Shown here: positions 9,425-16,436 of the stretch, in pieces
Numbering within the stretch: position 1 is the stretch's first letter
Layout of the letters: each line of letters begins with the position of its first letter
From: Bacteroidota bacterium
GTDB taxonomy: Bacteria > Bacteroidota > Bacteroidia > Flavobacteriales > Flavobacteriaceae
Direction of reading: 5' to 3'
DNA length: 64,000 nucleotides
NCBI GenBank assembly: GCA_947447375.1
Contig: CANFJB010000008.1
Span: forward strand, 1 to 64,000
The notes under the pieces: model-generated
Seen by the model: the letters and a program-made list of their open reading frames with translations, nothing else
What the model was told of the DNA's origin: nothing
The model's database searches: none
Translations under genes and position numbers: made by a program

Positions 9425-10699
9425 ATGAAAGAAGATTTCCTGCACTATTTGTGGAAATTCAAGAAATTCGACACTTCGAATTTAACTACTTCAAGCGGGG
9501 AGAAACTCACTATTGAAAATTCTGGAAGTTACTTGCAACTCGCAGGTCCTGATTTTTTTAATTCCCAAATCACAATTGACAATCAAAAATGGGCTGGAAA
9601 TGTGGAAATTCACCTCAAATCCTCCGATTGGTATGCGCACCATCATGAACGAGATTCCAATTATGATAGTGTAATTCTTCATGTAGTTTGGGAGCACGAC
9701 GTAGAAATCTACCGTCAAAACAACACTGAAATTCCTGTATTAATTCTCAAAGAACTAGTTTCAAAGGAAACGCTTAATAATTATCATTCTTTGGTTTCAC
9801 CGAAATCTTGGATTTATTGCGAGAAACAAATTGAGTTCATCAATTCATTCATCATGTTGAGTTGGCAAGAACGCTTGTTTTTTGAAAGGTTAGAGCGGAA
9901 ATCGAAACCTATTTTTGATTTAGCAGAAAGCACAATGCAAGATTGGGACGCGATTTTGTTTTGCCAATTAGCTAAAAATTTTGGGTTAAATACCAATGGC
10001 GATTCCTTTTATAATATGGCCAATTCCATTCCGTTTTCAATTATTCGTAAAGAAGGAAACGATTTATTTAATTTAGAAAGTTTGCTGTTTGGAATCGCGG
10101 GTTTATTAGAAATTAATAAAGAAGATTTTTATTATAAAAAGCTAAAAACAAACTTTGATTATTTGGTTCACAAATACCAATTGCAATCAAATTCATTCAC
10201 GCCGTTACAATTTTTCAAGCACCGGCCTGATAATTTCCCAACTATTCGAGTTTCGCAATTGGCCAACGTATATTTTTGTCAGCAACAGCTATTTTCAAAA
10301 ATTATAAAAGCAGATAATGTGGTTGCTATTTATGAAATTTTCGATAAATCGGTATCAGAATATTGGGAAACGCATTATCAATTTGATAAAATCAGTCCGA
10401 AGAAAAAGAAAGCTCTGTCAAAATCATTCATTGATTTGTTAATTATAAATACGATTATTCCGTTGCAATTTGCTTATGCAAAAAGCCAAGGCAAAGAAAT
10501 ATCGGAGAAATTAATATCGTTATTAAATCAAGTCCAACCAGAATCAAATGCAATTATCGATAAGTTTTCCTCTTTTGGACTAAAAGCACAAAATGCCTTT
10601 GAAACCCAAGCTTTATTGCAATTAAAAAATGAATATTGTAATAAAAGTCGTTGTTTGGAATGTACAATTGGAATGGAATTATTGAAATCTGAAGTATAA
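9425..10699 (+). CDS. DUF2851 family protein
   Basis: The 424-residue protein matches the conserved Bacteroidota DUF2851 family. Supporting segments are the N-terminal MKEDFLHYLWKFKKF, GPDFFNSQITIDNQKWAGNVE, HLKSSDWYAHHHERDSNYD and the C-terminal cysteine pair in CLECTIGMELL. No signal peptide or membrane segment is seen, so it is probably cytosolic. The His-rich HHHERD segment and the terminal Cys pair might bind metal, which is only inference. Function is unknown. A PspC-like membrane gene follows 33 bases downstream with its own candidate promoter near the end of this gene. I base the call on recognising the sequence pattern and do not assign an activity. Confidence 0.85.
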   Translation: MKEDFLHYLWKFKKFDTSNLTTSSGEKLTIENSGSYLQLAGPDFFNSQITIDNQKWAGNVEIHLKSSDWYAHHHERDSNYDSVILHVVWEHDVEIYRQNNTEIPVLILKELVSKETLNNYHSLVSPKSWIYCEKQIEFINSFIMLSWQERLFFERLERKSKPIFDLAESTMQDWDAILFCQLAKNFGLNTNGDSFYNMANSIPFSIIRKEGNDLFNLESLLFGIAGLLEINKEDFYYKKLKTNFDYLVHKYQLQSNSFTPLQFFKHRPDNFPTIRVSQLANVYFCQQQLFSKIIKADNVVAIYEIFDKSVSEYWETHYQFDKISPKKKKALSKSFIDLLIINTIIPLQFAYAKSQGKEISEKLISLLNQVQPESNAIIDKFSSFGLKAQNAFETQALLQLKNEYCNKSRCLECTIGMELLKSEV

Positions 10700-10711
10700 A
10701 TGCTAAATTTG
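10682..10711 (+). promoter_or_regulatory. Candidate promoter (TTG-N19-TAAATTTG) for the PspC-like gene
   Basis: TTG at 10682-10684 and TAAATTTG at 10704-10711 are separated by exactly 19 bases, matching the flavobacterial -33/-7 pattern. It overlaps the end of the DUF2851 gene and leads to the ATG at 10733. Confidence 0.55.
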
Positions 10712-10732
10712 TAGTGATATAAATTTAAAGCA

Positions 10733-10960
10733 ATGAAATTAATACTTCGGCTAAAATACTTTTTCGAGAAACACGGTTTTCATGTTTCTTCGCGTCTTGC
10801 TGATGCGTTGGGAATGCGAGCCAATAGCGTAAGATTATTTTTTATTTACATATCGTTTGTTACCGCAGGACTTTGGTTTGGAGTATATTTAACATTGGCT
10901 TTTTGGTGGCGACTAAAAGATTTAATTCGAGCGAAACGGAGTTCCGTTTTCGACTTATAA
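10733..10960 (+). CDS. Small PspC-domain membrane protein
   Basis: The 75-residue product is about the size of one PspC domain. It begins with a short basic and aromatic part, then GFHVSSRLADALGMRANSVRLFFIY, which is the PspC pattern of a small cytosolic helix pair leading into a transmembrane segment. One or two membrane segments follow (LFFIYISFVTAGLWFGVYLTLAFWW), ending in a basic tail. In enterobacteria PspC belongs to the phage-shock envelope stress response; in Bacteroidota short PspC proteins are common and their role is not known. It precedes the helix-hairpin-helix gene by 10 bases and is probably co-transcribed with it. No pspA or pspB is nearby. Confidence 0.75.
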   Translation: MKLILRLKYFFEKHGFHVSSRLADALGMRANSVRLFFIYISFVTAGLWFGVYLTLAFWWRLKDLIRAKRSSVFDL

Positions 10961-10970
10961 AACTAGTATT

Positions 10971-11831
10971 ATGAAATTAAAATCCTACTTCCAGTATTCA
11001 AAATCACAAAGAAGTGGGATTTTTCTATTAGTGGCGTTATGTATTGTTTGCCAATTTGCGTTTTTCTATTTGGATCCAAGATCTGATGAAGATAGTAATT
11101 CCGAGAAACAACAATGGATTTCACTGCAAACCATTGTCGACTCATTAAAAGTAGAAAAGCAAAATTACACTCCGAAAATTAATCCATTCAATCCCAATTT
11201 TATTACCGATTACAAAGGGAATAAATTAGGAATGTCGGTTGTTGAAATTGACCGGCTTTTGAATTATCGAAAAACCAATCAATATGTAAATTCAGCCTCA
11301 GAATTTCAAAAAGTAACTCAAGTTTCCGATTCCTTATTAAATGCTATTTCGCCATATTTTAAATTTCCAGATTGGGTTAACAAAAGTAAAAACAACAATT
11401 TCAAACCATTTGAAAAGAAAACAGTAAAAATCATTGCTTTAGATATCAATTTGGCCACAAAAGAAGATTTGATCAAAATTTACGGAATTGGCCCTGCATT
11501 ATCGGATCGAATTTTGAAACAAAAAGAAGTTCTAGGCGGATTTGTAAGCATGAAGCAAATGGGAGATGTTTGGGGGCTTTCACCAGAAGTAATTGAGAGT
11601 TTGAACCAGTATTTCAAAGTTGCAACTTTACCTAAAATAAAGAAAATAGACATTAATAATGCCTCAATAAAAGAGCTAATGTTGTTCCCATATTTTAAGT
11701 ATGCTTTGGCAAAAGCGATTGTGACTTATAGAAGTATGAATGGTGATTTTAAAAATTCTGAGGATTTAACAAAAATTAACGGTTTTCCAAGTGAAAAATT
11801 AGATATTATTAGTTTATATTTGGAATTATAA
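10971..11831 (+). CDS. Membrane-anchored helix-hairpin-helix (ComEA-like) protein
   Basis: The 286-residue protein has an N-terminal membrane anchor (about residues 17-35, IFLLVALCIVCQFAFFYL) and no lipobox, then a linker. Two helix-hairpin-helix units follow in the C-terminal half: LDINLATKEDLIKIYGIGPALSDRILKQ and IDINNASIKELMLFPYFKYALAKAIV. A more diverged third unit may sit at about 85-125 (GMSVVEIDRLLNYRKTN). Such proteins resemble ComEA, which binds double-stranded DNA at the outer face of the inner membrane during transformation. DNA binding is inferred from the fold; no com genes are seen nearby. The acyl-CoA dehydrogenase gene begins 22 bases downstream on the same strand. Confidence 0.8.
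   Translation: MKLKSYFQYSKSQRSGIFLLVALCIVCQFAFFYLDPRSDEDSNSEKQQWISLQTIVDSLKVEKQNYTPKINPFNPNFITDYKGNKLGMSVVEIDRLLNYRKTNQYVNSASEFQKVTQVSDSLLNAISPYFKFPDWVNKSKNNNFKPFEKKTVKIIALDINLATKEDLIKIYGIGPALSDRILKQKEVLGGFVSMKQMGDVWGLSPEVIESLNQYFKVATLPKIKKIDINNASIKELMLFPYFKYALAKAIVTYRSMNGDFKNSEDLTKINGFPSEKLDIISLYLEL
11815..11822 (+). promoter_or_regulatory. Possible -7 element (TATATTTG) for the acyl-CoA dehydrogenase
   Basis: TATATTTG fits TAnnTTTG and lies 31 bases before the ATG at 11854, inside the end of the upstream gene. There is no clear TTG -33 box, so this is weak. Confidence 0.3.
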
Positions 11832-11853
11832 ATAATACAATAAAAAAGTCCCT

Positions 11854-13023
11854 ATGAATTCGATTTATTTTACAGAAGAACACGAATTATTTAGAAAAAG
11901 TTTAAAAGACTTTTTACAAAAAGAAGTGGCACCACACATAGAAAAATGGGAAAAGACAGGAACAATTGACCGCTTTATTTGGAAAAAATTTGGTGAGATG
12001 GGCTTTTTTGGAATTGCTTATCCAGAAGCATACGGCGGGATGAATTTAGATTTATTTTACACCGTAGTGTTTCTTGAGGAGCTTCAAAAAATTAAATCCT
12101 CCGGTTTTGCTGCAGCTATGTGGGCACATGCCTATTTAGCAATGACGCATTTAAATGCCGAAGGTGATGAAAGAATTAAACAAGATTATTTAGCGCCTAG
12201 TATATTAGGTGATAAAATAGGTGCTTTGTGTATCACAGAGCCTTTTGGTGGAAGTGATGTTGCAGGAATGAGAACAACAGCTGTAAAAGTTGGTAATAAA
12301 TATGTAATTAATGGATCTAAAACTTTTATTACTAATGGAGTTTACGCCGATTATTATATAGTAGCTGCCAAAACAAGTCCGGAACTTGGAAATAAAGGAA
12401 TTAGTATTTTCTTGATGGATACGAATTTAAAAGGTATTTCGGCTACAAAGTTAGATAAGTTAGGCTGGAGAGCCTCCGATACTGGAGAAATTGCATTTGA
12501 TAATGTTGAAATTCCAGAAGAGAATTTAATGGGTGAAGAAGGAAAAGGCTTTCCTTATATTATGCAACATTTTGCTTTCGAGCGATTAATTATGGCTATC
12601 AATGCTCATGCAAGAGCGGAGTATGCTATAGATTATACGATAGATTATATGGCACAACGTGAAGCATTTGGAACAAAAATCAATAAATTTCAGGCGTTAC
12701 GACATACTATGGTAGAACATGCTACCGATGTGGAGCATTGTAAAATATTTAATTATGCGGCTGTTGCCCGATTAGATAAAGGCGAATATGTAGTTAAAGA
12801 GGCGACTATGGCTAAATTAAAATCTACCAAAGTAGCAGACGAAACCATTTATAGCTGTCTTCAAATGTTAGGTGGTTATGGTTACATGGAAGAATATCCA
12901 TTAGCGAGATTATTTAGAGATAGCCGTTTAGGACCAATTGGTGGTGGTACTTCAGAAATTCTCAAAGAGATTTTATCCAAAATGATAATCGATAAACAGG
13001 ATTACAAACCGGCGGTAAAATAA
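11854..13023 (+). CDS. Acyl-CoA dehydrogenase (long-chain/isovaleryl-like active site)
   Basis: The 389-residue protein has the full acyl-CoA dehydrogenase fold: N-terminal helices, the FAD-binding middle beta domain (CITEPFGGSDVAGM and GSKTFITNG) and the C-terminal helical domain (GGYGYMEEYPLARLFRDSR). It oxidises acyl-CoA to the 2,3-enoyl-CoA and passes electrons to ETF. In short- and medium-chain enzymes the catalytic Glu lies in an EGT motif near the C-terminus; here that site reads GGGTSEI. A Glu is present in FAFERLIMA on helix G, as in long-chain and isovaleryl-CoA dehydrogenases, so I infer that site is used. The gene lies directly before rpsU, with no terminator seen between them. 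Confidence 0.9.
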   Translation: MNSIYFTEEHELFRKSLKDFLQKEVAPHIEKWEKTGTIDRFIWKKFGEMGFFGIAYPEAYGGMNLDLFYTVVFLEELQKIKSSGFAAAMWAHAYLAMTHLNAEGDERIKQDYLAPSILGDKIGALCITEPFGGSDVAGMRTTAVKVGNKYVINGSKTFITNGVYADYYIVAAKTSPELGNKGISIFLMDTNLKGISATKLDKLGWRASDTGEIAFDNVEIPEENLMGEEGKGFPYIMQHFAFERLIMAINAHARAEYAIDYTIDYMAQREAFGTKINKFQALRHTMVEHATDVEHCKIFNYAAVARLDKGEYVVKEATMAKLKSTKVADETIYSCLQMLGGYGYMEEYPLARLFRDSRLGPIGGGTSEILKEILSKMIIDKQDYKPAVK

Positions 13024-13059
13024 TTTACAAATTATTACTCATAATTAATAATTAATATT

Positions 13060-13067
13060 TACATTTG
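13060..13067 (+). promoter_or_regulatory. Candidate -7 element (TACATTTG) for rpsU
   Basis: TACATTTG fits TAnnTTTG and lies 29 bases before the rpsU ATG, leaving room for the Shine-Dalgarno in the leader. No TTG is found 19 bases upstream. Confidence 0.5.
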
Positions 13068-13078
13068 CACCCTTAACG

Positions 13079-13099
13079 AGAGGAGGTGTCTATATTATG
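13079..13099 (+). promoter_or_regulatory. Unusually strong Shine-Dalgarno of rpsU
   Basis: The leader reads GAGAGGAGGTG with AGGAGGTG at 13081-13088, which can pair over eight bases with the usual CACCUCCU 16S tail. The ATG follows at 13097. Nearly every other gene in the window lacks such a site. In Bacteroidota the anti-Shine-Dalgarno is known to be held by ribosomal proteins including bS21, so a strong site on the bS21 gene itself suggests autoregulation. Confidence 0.9.
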
Positions 13100-13294
13100 T
13101 TAATTATACCAATTAAAGACGGAGAAAATATCGATAGAGCATTAAAGCGCTATAAAAGAAAATTTGATAAAACAGGAACTGTTCGTCAGTTACGTGCACG
13201 TACTGCTTTTATTAAGCCTTCTGTGACCAACAGAATGAAAATCCAAAAAGCGGCTTACATTCAAAATATGAAAGACAATTTGGAAAGTTTATAA
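13097..13294 (+). CDS. rpsU: 30S ribosomal protein bS21
   Basis: The 65-residue basic protein matches bS21: MLIIPIKDGENIDRALKRYKRKFDKTGTVRQLR is the conserved N-terminal half. It joins the platform of the small subunit near the 3' end of 16S rRNA. In Bacteroidota ribosome structures bS21, with bS18 and bS6, covers the anti-Shine-Dalgarno. The gene has its own candidate promoter and the strong Shine-Dalgarno described separately, and it ends before a hairpin terminator, so it is likely a single-gene unit with an internal feedback on translation. The C-terminal half is less basic than in enterobacteria, as is usual in this phylum. Confidence 0.96.
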   Translation: MLIIPIKDGENIDRALKRYKRKFDKTGTVRQLRARTAFIKPSVTNRMKIQKAAYIQNMKDNLESL

Positions 13295-13315
13295 TATAAC
13301 TTTTTAAAAAATACT

Positions 13316-13362
13316 ACCGTTAGTCATTAAAAGTTTTTAACTTTGATGCTAACGGTTTTTTT
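13316..13362 (+). terminator. Terminator after rpsU with a promoter-like box in its loop
   Basis: Arms ACCGTTAG (13316-13323) and CTAACGGT (13349-13356) pair perfectly around a 25-base loop and are followed by a T run reaching the ATG of the next gene at 13363. The loop has a smaller TTAAAAG/TTTTTAA pairing and holds TAACTTTG. Confidence 0.75.
13338..13345 (+). promoter_or_regulatory. Candidate -7 element (TAACTTTG) for the Xer recombinase gene
   Basis: TAACTTTG fits TAnnTTTG. It lies in the loop of the rpsU terminator, so transcription would start in or just after the 3' arm and leave about ten bases of leader before the ATG at 13363. No TTG -33 box is visible. Confidence 0.4.
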
Positions 13363-14259
13363 ATGGAAAATAGTAAGACGGCATTTCGAGATTATCTGCA
13401 ATTAGAAAAAAAGTATTCGCCCCATACGGTAAATGCATATCTAAATGATTTGATTTCATTTGAAACCTATATCAAAACCGAATTTGATTCTGACGACTTA
13501 TTAAATGTAAATTACAGTTTGATTCGAAGCTGGATTGTAACATTAGTTGATGCGCAAATTTCTAACACTTCTGTAAATAGAAAAATCTCGTCTTTAAAAT
13601 CCTATTATAAGTTTCTATTAAAAACGAAGCAAATAGCAATTAGCCCGCTATTAAAACACAAATCTTTAAAAACTCCTAAAACACTTCAAATTCCCTTTTC
13701 GGAAAAAGAACTGGATGAAGTTTTAAATTTCATAACCTATCCAGAAGGGTTTGAGGGCGTTCGGGACAAATTAATAATTGACTTATTTTATTCAACCGGC
13801 ATACGAAGAACAGAATTAATTCATCTTAAAATGCTGAATATCGATCTTTCAAATGCAACTTTGAAGGTTTTAGGGAAAAGAAATAAGGAAAGAATTTTGC
13901 CTTTATTGCCAAATATTGCGAGTCAGATAAAATTGTATTTAACCGAACGAGCTTATTTAGAGAGAATTACCGATAACGACATTTTCTTCCTAACGTTAAA
14001 AGGTGTTAAAATGAACGATTCGTTAGTTTATCGTTTAATAAATTCTTACTTTAGTAATGTTTCCGAGAAGGTAAAAAAGAGTCCACATATTTTACGTCAC
14101 ACTTTTGCAACCCATCTTTTAAACAATGGTGCCGATCTAAATTCTGTAAAAGAATTATTAGGACATTCAAGTTTAGCGTCTACGCAAATATATACTCAAA
14201 GTAGTTTGTTTGAGTTGAAGAAGGTCTACGGTGATTCGCATCCACGAAACAAAAAGTAA
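13363..14259 (+). CDS. Tyrosine site-specific recombinase, XerC/XerD type
   Basis: The 298-residue protein has the two-domain Xer layout: a SAM-like core-binding N-terminal domain (about 1-100) and a catalytic domain (about 105-298). The catalytic residues are in place: R148 in STGIRRTEL, K172 in LGKRNKER, H242 and R245 in HILRHTFATHLL, H268 in LLGHSS and Y277 in QIYTQSS. Xer enzymes resolve chromosome dimers at dif at cell division. Bacteroidota carry several Xer-like proteins, so which of XerC or XerD this is cannot be settled here, and no dif site is seen in the window. Its place between rpsU and hpf argues for a core gene rather than an integrase of a mobile element. Confidence 0.9.
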   Translation: MENSKTAFRDYLQLEKKYSPHTVNAYLNDLISFETYIKTEFDSDDLLNVNYSLIRSWIVTLVDAQISNTSVNRKISSLKSYYKFLLKTKQIAISPLLKHKSLKTPKTLQIPFSEKELDEVLNFITYPEGFEGVRDKLIIDLFYSTGIRRTELIHLKMLNIDLSNATLKVLGKRNKERILPLLPNIASQIKLYLTERAYLERITDNDIFFLTLKGVKMNDSLVYRLINSYFSNVSEKVKKSPHILRHTFATHLLNNGADLNSVKELLGHSSLASTQIYTQSSLFELKKVYGDSHPRNKK

Positions 14260-14288
14260 ATAGTGTTTAACCAATAAATAGTTTAATT

Positions 14289-14591
14289 ATGAAGGTAAAT
14301 GTTCATGCAGTTAACTTTAATGTTGACGGAAAGTTAGTCGGTTTTATTCAAGAAAGAGTAGATAAATTGGAAAAATATTATGACAAAGTCGTTTCGTCAG
14401 ACGTTTTTTTGAAGGTTGAAAAGACCAGTGAGAAAGAAAATAAGGTCGTAGAGATGAAAATTATAGTTCCAGGAGATGAATTTATGGTTAAAAAACAATG
14501 CAAATCATTCGAAGAAGCAGTCGATCAATCCGCAGAATCATTCGAGAGAATATTAATAAAAAGAAAAGAAAAAGTAAAACATCATATATAA
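14289..14591 (+). CDS. hpf: Ribosome hibernation promoting factor, short HPF/RaiA family
   Basis: The 100-residue protein matches short HPF/YfiA proteins: MKVNVHAVNFNVDGKLVGFIQERVDKLEKYYD at the N-terminus, then alternating strands and the final helix SFERILIKRKEKVKHH rich in basic residues. It binds the 30S decoding region and holds ribosomes inactive under starvation. There is no C-terminal dimerisation domain, so it is the short form. It follows the recombinase gene by 29 bases and probably shares its transcript. The hairpin at 14650-14677, before the tRNA genes, would serve as its terminator. Confidence 0.93.
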   Translation: MKVNVHAVNFNVDGKLVGFIQERVDKLEKYYDKVVSSDVFLKVEKTSEKENKVVEMKIIVPGDEFMVKKQCKSFEEAVDQSAESFERILIKRKEKVKHHI

Positions 14592-14615
14592 ATTAAAAAT
14601 ATTCGCAAAAATATT

Positions 14616-14645
14616 TTGTTTAAAAAACAAATTAATATACATTTG
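14616..14645 (+). promoter_or_regulatory. Promoter of the tRNA-tuf operon (TTG-N19-TACATTTG)
   Basis: TTG at 14616-14618 and TACATTTG at 14638-14645 are 19 bases apart, a complete flavobacterial consensus. The start of transcription would fall about 14650-14653, at the first bases of the hairpin that follows. Confidence 0.65.
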
Positions 14646-14649
14646 CAGT

Positions 14650-14677
14650 CCGTTAGAAATAACGGGCTTTTTTTATA
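14650..14677 (+). terminator. Hairpin plus T run between hpf and the first tRNA
   Basis: CCGTTA (14650-14655) and TAACGG (14660-14665) pair around a GAAA tetraloop and are followed by GC and seven T. It has the form of an intrinsic terminator for hpf, yet it lies just downstream of the tRNA promoter and only about 7 bases before the tRNA. Confidence 0.7.
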
Positions 14678-14683
14678 TTTAAC

Positions 14684-14757
14684 GCCAGTGTAGCTCAGTT
14701 GGCTAGAGCAGCTGATTTGTAATCAGCAGGTCGTGGGTTCGAGTCCCTCCACCGGCT
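14684..14757 (+). tRNA. tRNA-Thr (anticodon TGT)
   Basis: A cloverleaf folds with anticodon stem GCTGA/TCAGC and loop TTTGTAA, giving TGT for ACA codons. The D arm is TAGCTCAGTTGGCTAGAGCA and the T loop TTCGAGT. Two stem positions do not pair: A4 with C69 in the acceptor stem and T50 with T64 in the T stem. CCA is not encoded. Confidence 0.93.
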
Positions 14758-14824
14758 CTATAAATATTGAGAATTTTCAGTTGGAAATTTTCGATATTTT
14801 TGGATTATATATAAGAGAAAAATT

Positions 14825-14905
14825 GGGGAGATACTCAAGCGGCCAACGAGGGCAGACTGTAAATCTGCTGTGTGAACTTCGCAGGTTCGAATCCTGCTCT
14901 CCCCA
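14825..14905 (+). tRNA. tRNA-Tyr (anticodon GTA)
   Basis: Acceptor GGGGAGA pairs with TCTCCCC, the anticodon stem is GCAGA/TCTGC with loop CTGTAAA, giving GTA. The long variable arm (CTGTGTGAACTTC region) is the class II feature expected for bacterial tRNA-Tyr. T stem GCAGG/CCTGC is perfect. CCA is not encoded. Confidence 0.96.
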
Positions 14906-14916
14906 CAAGAAGAAAT

Positions 14917-14936
14917 TTTAGATTTCGGATTCCAGA
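14917..14936. repeat. Short repeat shared with the rplJ-rplL spacer
   Basis: TTTAGATTTCGGATTCCAGA here and TTTAGATTTCTGATTTCAGA at 18931-18950 agree at 18 of 20 positions. Both lie in spacers of the same gene block. Confidence 0.6.
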
Positions 14937-14975
14937 GATAAAATCTGAAGTCAAAATTCTAAAAATAAATTCTCT

Positions 14976-15047
14976 GCCGACTTAGCTCAGAGGTAGAGTG
15001 CTTCCTTGGTAAGGAAGAGGTCACGGGTTCAATTCCCGTAGTTGGCT
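14976..15047 (+). tRNA. tRNA-Thr (anticodon GGT)
   Basis: Acceptor GCCGACT pairs with AGTTGGC (one G-T pair), the anticodon stem CTTCC/GGAAG has loop TTGGTAA, giving GGT for ACC and ACT codons. T stem ACGGG/CCCGT is perfect. It lies 54 bases before the tuf start, as thrT lies before tufB in enterobacteria. CCA is not encoded. Confidence 0.96.
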
Positions 15048-15101
15048 CAACATTGTATAATTTGAACACGAATATATAACTAAGATTAAAAATTAAGTAA
15101 A

Positions 15102-16289
15102 ATGGCAAAAGAAAATTTTAACCGTAACAAACCCCACCTTAATATAGGTACAATTGGTCACGTGGATCACGGAAAAACTACATTAACTGCGGCAATTACT
15201 AAAGTATTGTCTGATGCGGGTTACTGTCAAGCAAAATCGTTTGATCAAATCGATAATGCTCCAGAAGAAAAAGAAAGAGGTATTACAATTAATACATCTC
15301 ACGTTGAGTATGAAACTGCTAATCGTCATTACGCACACGTTGACTGTCCAGGTCACGCGGATTACGTAAAGAACATGGTTACTGGTGCTGCTCAAATGGA
15401 CGGTGCTATTCTTGTAGTAGCTGCTACTGACGGACCAATGCCACAAACACGTGAGCACATCCTTTTAGGTCGTCAAGTAGGTATTCCTAGAATCGTTGTA
15501 TTCATGAACAAAGTGGATATGGTTGATGATGAGGAATTATTAGAATTAGTTGAAATGGAAATCAGAGACTTATTATCTTTCTACGAATATGATGGAGATA
15601 ATTGTCCAGTTATCCAAGGTTCAGCTTTAGGTGGATTGAATAACGATCCAGCTTGGGTACCAAAAATCATTGAATTAATGGAAGCTTGTGATTCTTGGAT
15701 CCAAGAGCCAGTTCGTGATAATGCAAAACCATTCTTAATGCCAGTAGAGGATTCATTTACTATTACAGGACGTGGAACTGTTGCTACAGGTCGTATCGAA
15801 ACAGGTATTGCTAACACAGGAGATCCAGTAGAAATTATTGGTATGGGAGCTGAAAAATTAACTTCTACAATTACAGGAGTTGAGATGTTCCGTAAAATCC
15901 TTGATAGAGGTGAAGCTGGAGATAACGTAGGTTTATTGTTAAGAGGTATTGATAAAGCTGATATCAAAAGAGGTATGGTTATTATTAAGCCAGGTTCAGT
16001 AAAACCACATGCTGTATTCAAAGCTGAGGTTTATATCTTGAAAAAAGAAGAAGGTGGACGTCACACTCCATTCCACAATAATTATCGTCCGCAATTTTAC
16101 GTTCGTACAACTGACGTAACAGGTGTTATCACTTTACCAGCTGGTGTAGAGATGGTTATGCCAGGAGATAACTTAACTATTAATGTTGCATTATTAAGCC
16201 CTATCGCATTAAACTTAGGTTTACGTTTCGCTATCCGTGAAGGTGGTAGAACTGTAGGAGCTGGTCAGGTAACTGAGATAGTAGAGTAA
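15102..16289 (+). CDS. tuf: Elongation factor Tu
   Basis: The 395-residue GTPase brings aminoacyl-tRNA to the ribosome. The G1 loop is GHVDHGKT at residues 19-26, the switch [10 protein letters not shown] is intact, and NKVD and SAL supply guanine specificity. All three domains are present and end in [10 protein letters not shown]. It lies downstream of three tRNA genes, one of the classic arrangements linking EF-Tu to its tRNA ligands, and is probably on the same transcript. A hairpin terminator follows 18 bases after the stop. No Shine-Dalgarno is seen before the ATG, where the leader is A-rich as usual in this phylum. No second tuf copy lies in the window. Confidence 0.98.
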   Translation: MAKENFNRNKPHLNIGTIGHVDHGKTTLTAAITKVLSDAGYCQAKSFDQIDNAPEEKERGITINTSHVEYETANRHYAHVDCPGHADYVKNMVTGAAQMDGAILVVAATDGPMPQTREHILLGRQVGIPRIVVFMNKVDMVDDEELLELVEMEIRDLLSFYEYDGDNCPVIQGSALGGLNNDPAWVPKIIELMEACDSWIQEPVRDNAKPFLMPVEDSFTITGRGTVATGRIETGIANTGDPVEIIGMGAEKLTSTITGVEMFRKILDRGEAGDNVGLLLRGIDKADIKRGMVIIKPGSVKPHAVFKAEVYILKKEEGGRHTPFHNNYRPQFYVRTTDVTGVITLPAGVEMVMPGDNLTINVALLSPIALNLGLRFAIREGGRTVGAGQVTEIVE

Positions 16290-16307
16290 TTATCTAATTT
16301 ATATGAA

Positions 16308-16343
16308 AGTCAGTTGGTATTTTAATATACCACTGACTTTTTT
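16308..16343 (+). terminator. Terminator after tuf
   Basis: AGTCAGTTGGTAT (16308-16320) pairs with ATACCACTGACT (16327-16338) with one bulged T, followed by six T. The tRNA-Trp gene begins only three bases after the T run. Confidence 0.85.
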
Positions 16344-16345
16344 AT

Positions 16346-16416
16346 ACGGGCGTAGTTCAAGGGTAGAATAGCGGTCTCCAAAACCGTTGATGGGGGTTCG
16401 AATCCCTCCGCCCGTG
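16346..16416 (+). tRNA. tRNA-Trp (anticodon CCA)
   Basis: Acceptor ACGGGCG pairs with CGCCCGT, the anticodon stem GCGGT/ACCGT has loop CTCCAAA, giving CCA. The discriminator is G and the next three bases are CCA, so the 3' end may be encoded (to 16419), unlike the other three tRNAs here. It sits between tuf and secE, as in many bacteria. Confidence 0.96.
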
Positions 16417-16436
16417 CCACTAAAAAAATATGTACA

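Noticed and set aside
13363-14259. Integrase of a mobile element next to tRNA genes
   Set aside because: The protein is of core Xer size, lies among housekeeping genes, and no direct repeats of a tRNA end or cargo genes are seen.
14733-14921. 62-codon open frame running across tRNA-Thr and tRNA-Tyr
   Set aside because: It translates tRNA sequence and a spacer; two clear cloverleaf structures explain the region.
15581-16021. 146-codon open frame on the minus strand within tuf
   Set aside because: It is fully inside a highly conserved gene and is an effect of codon bias.
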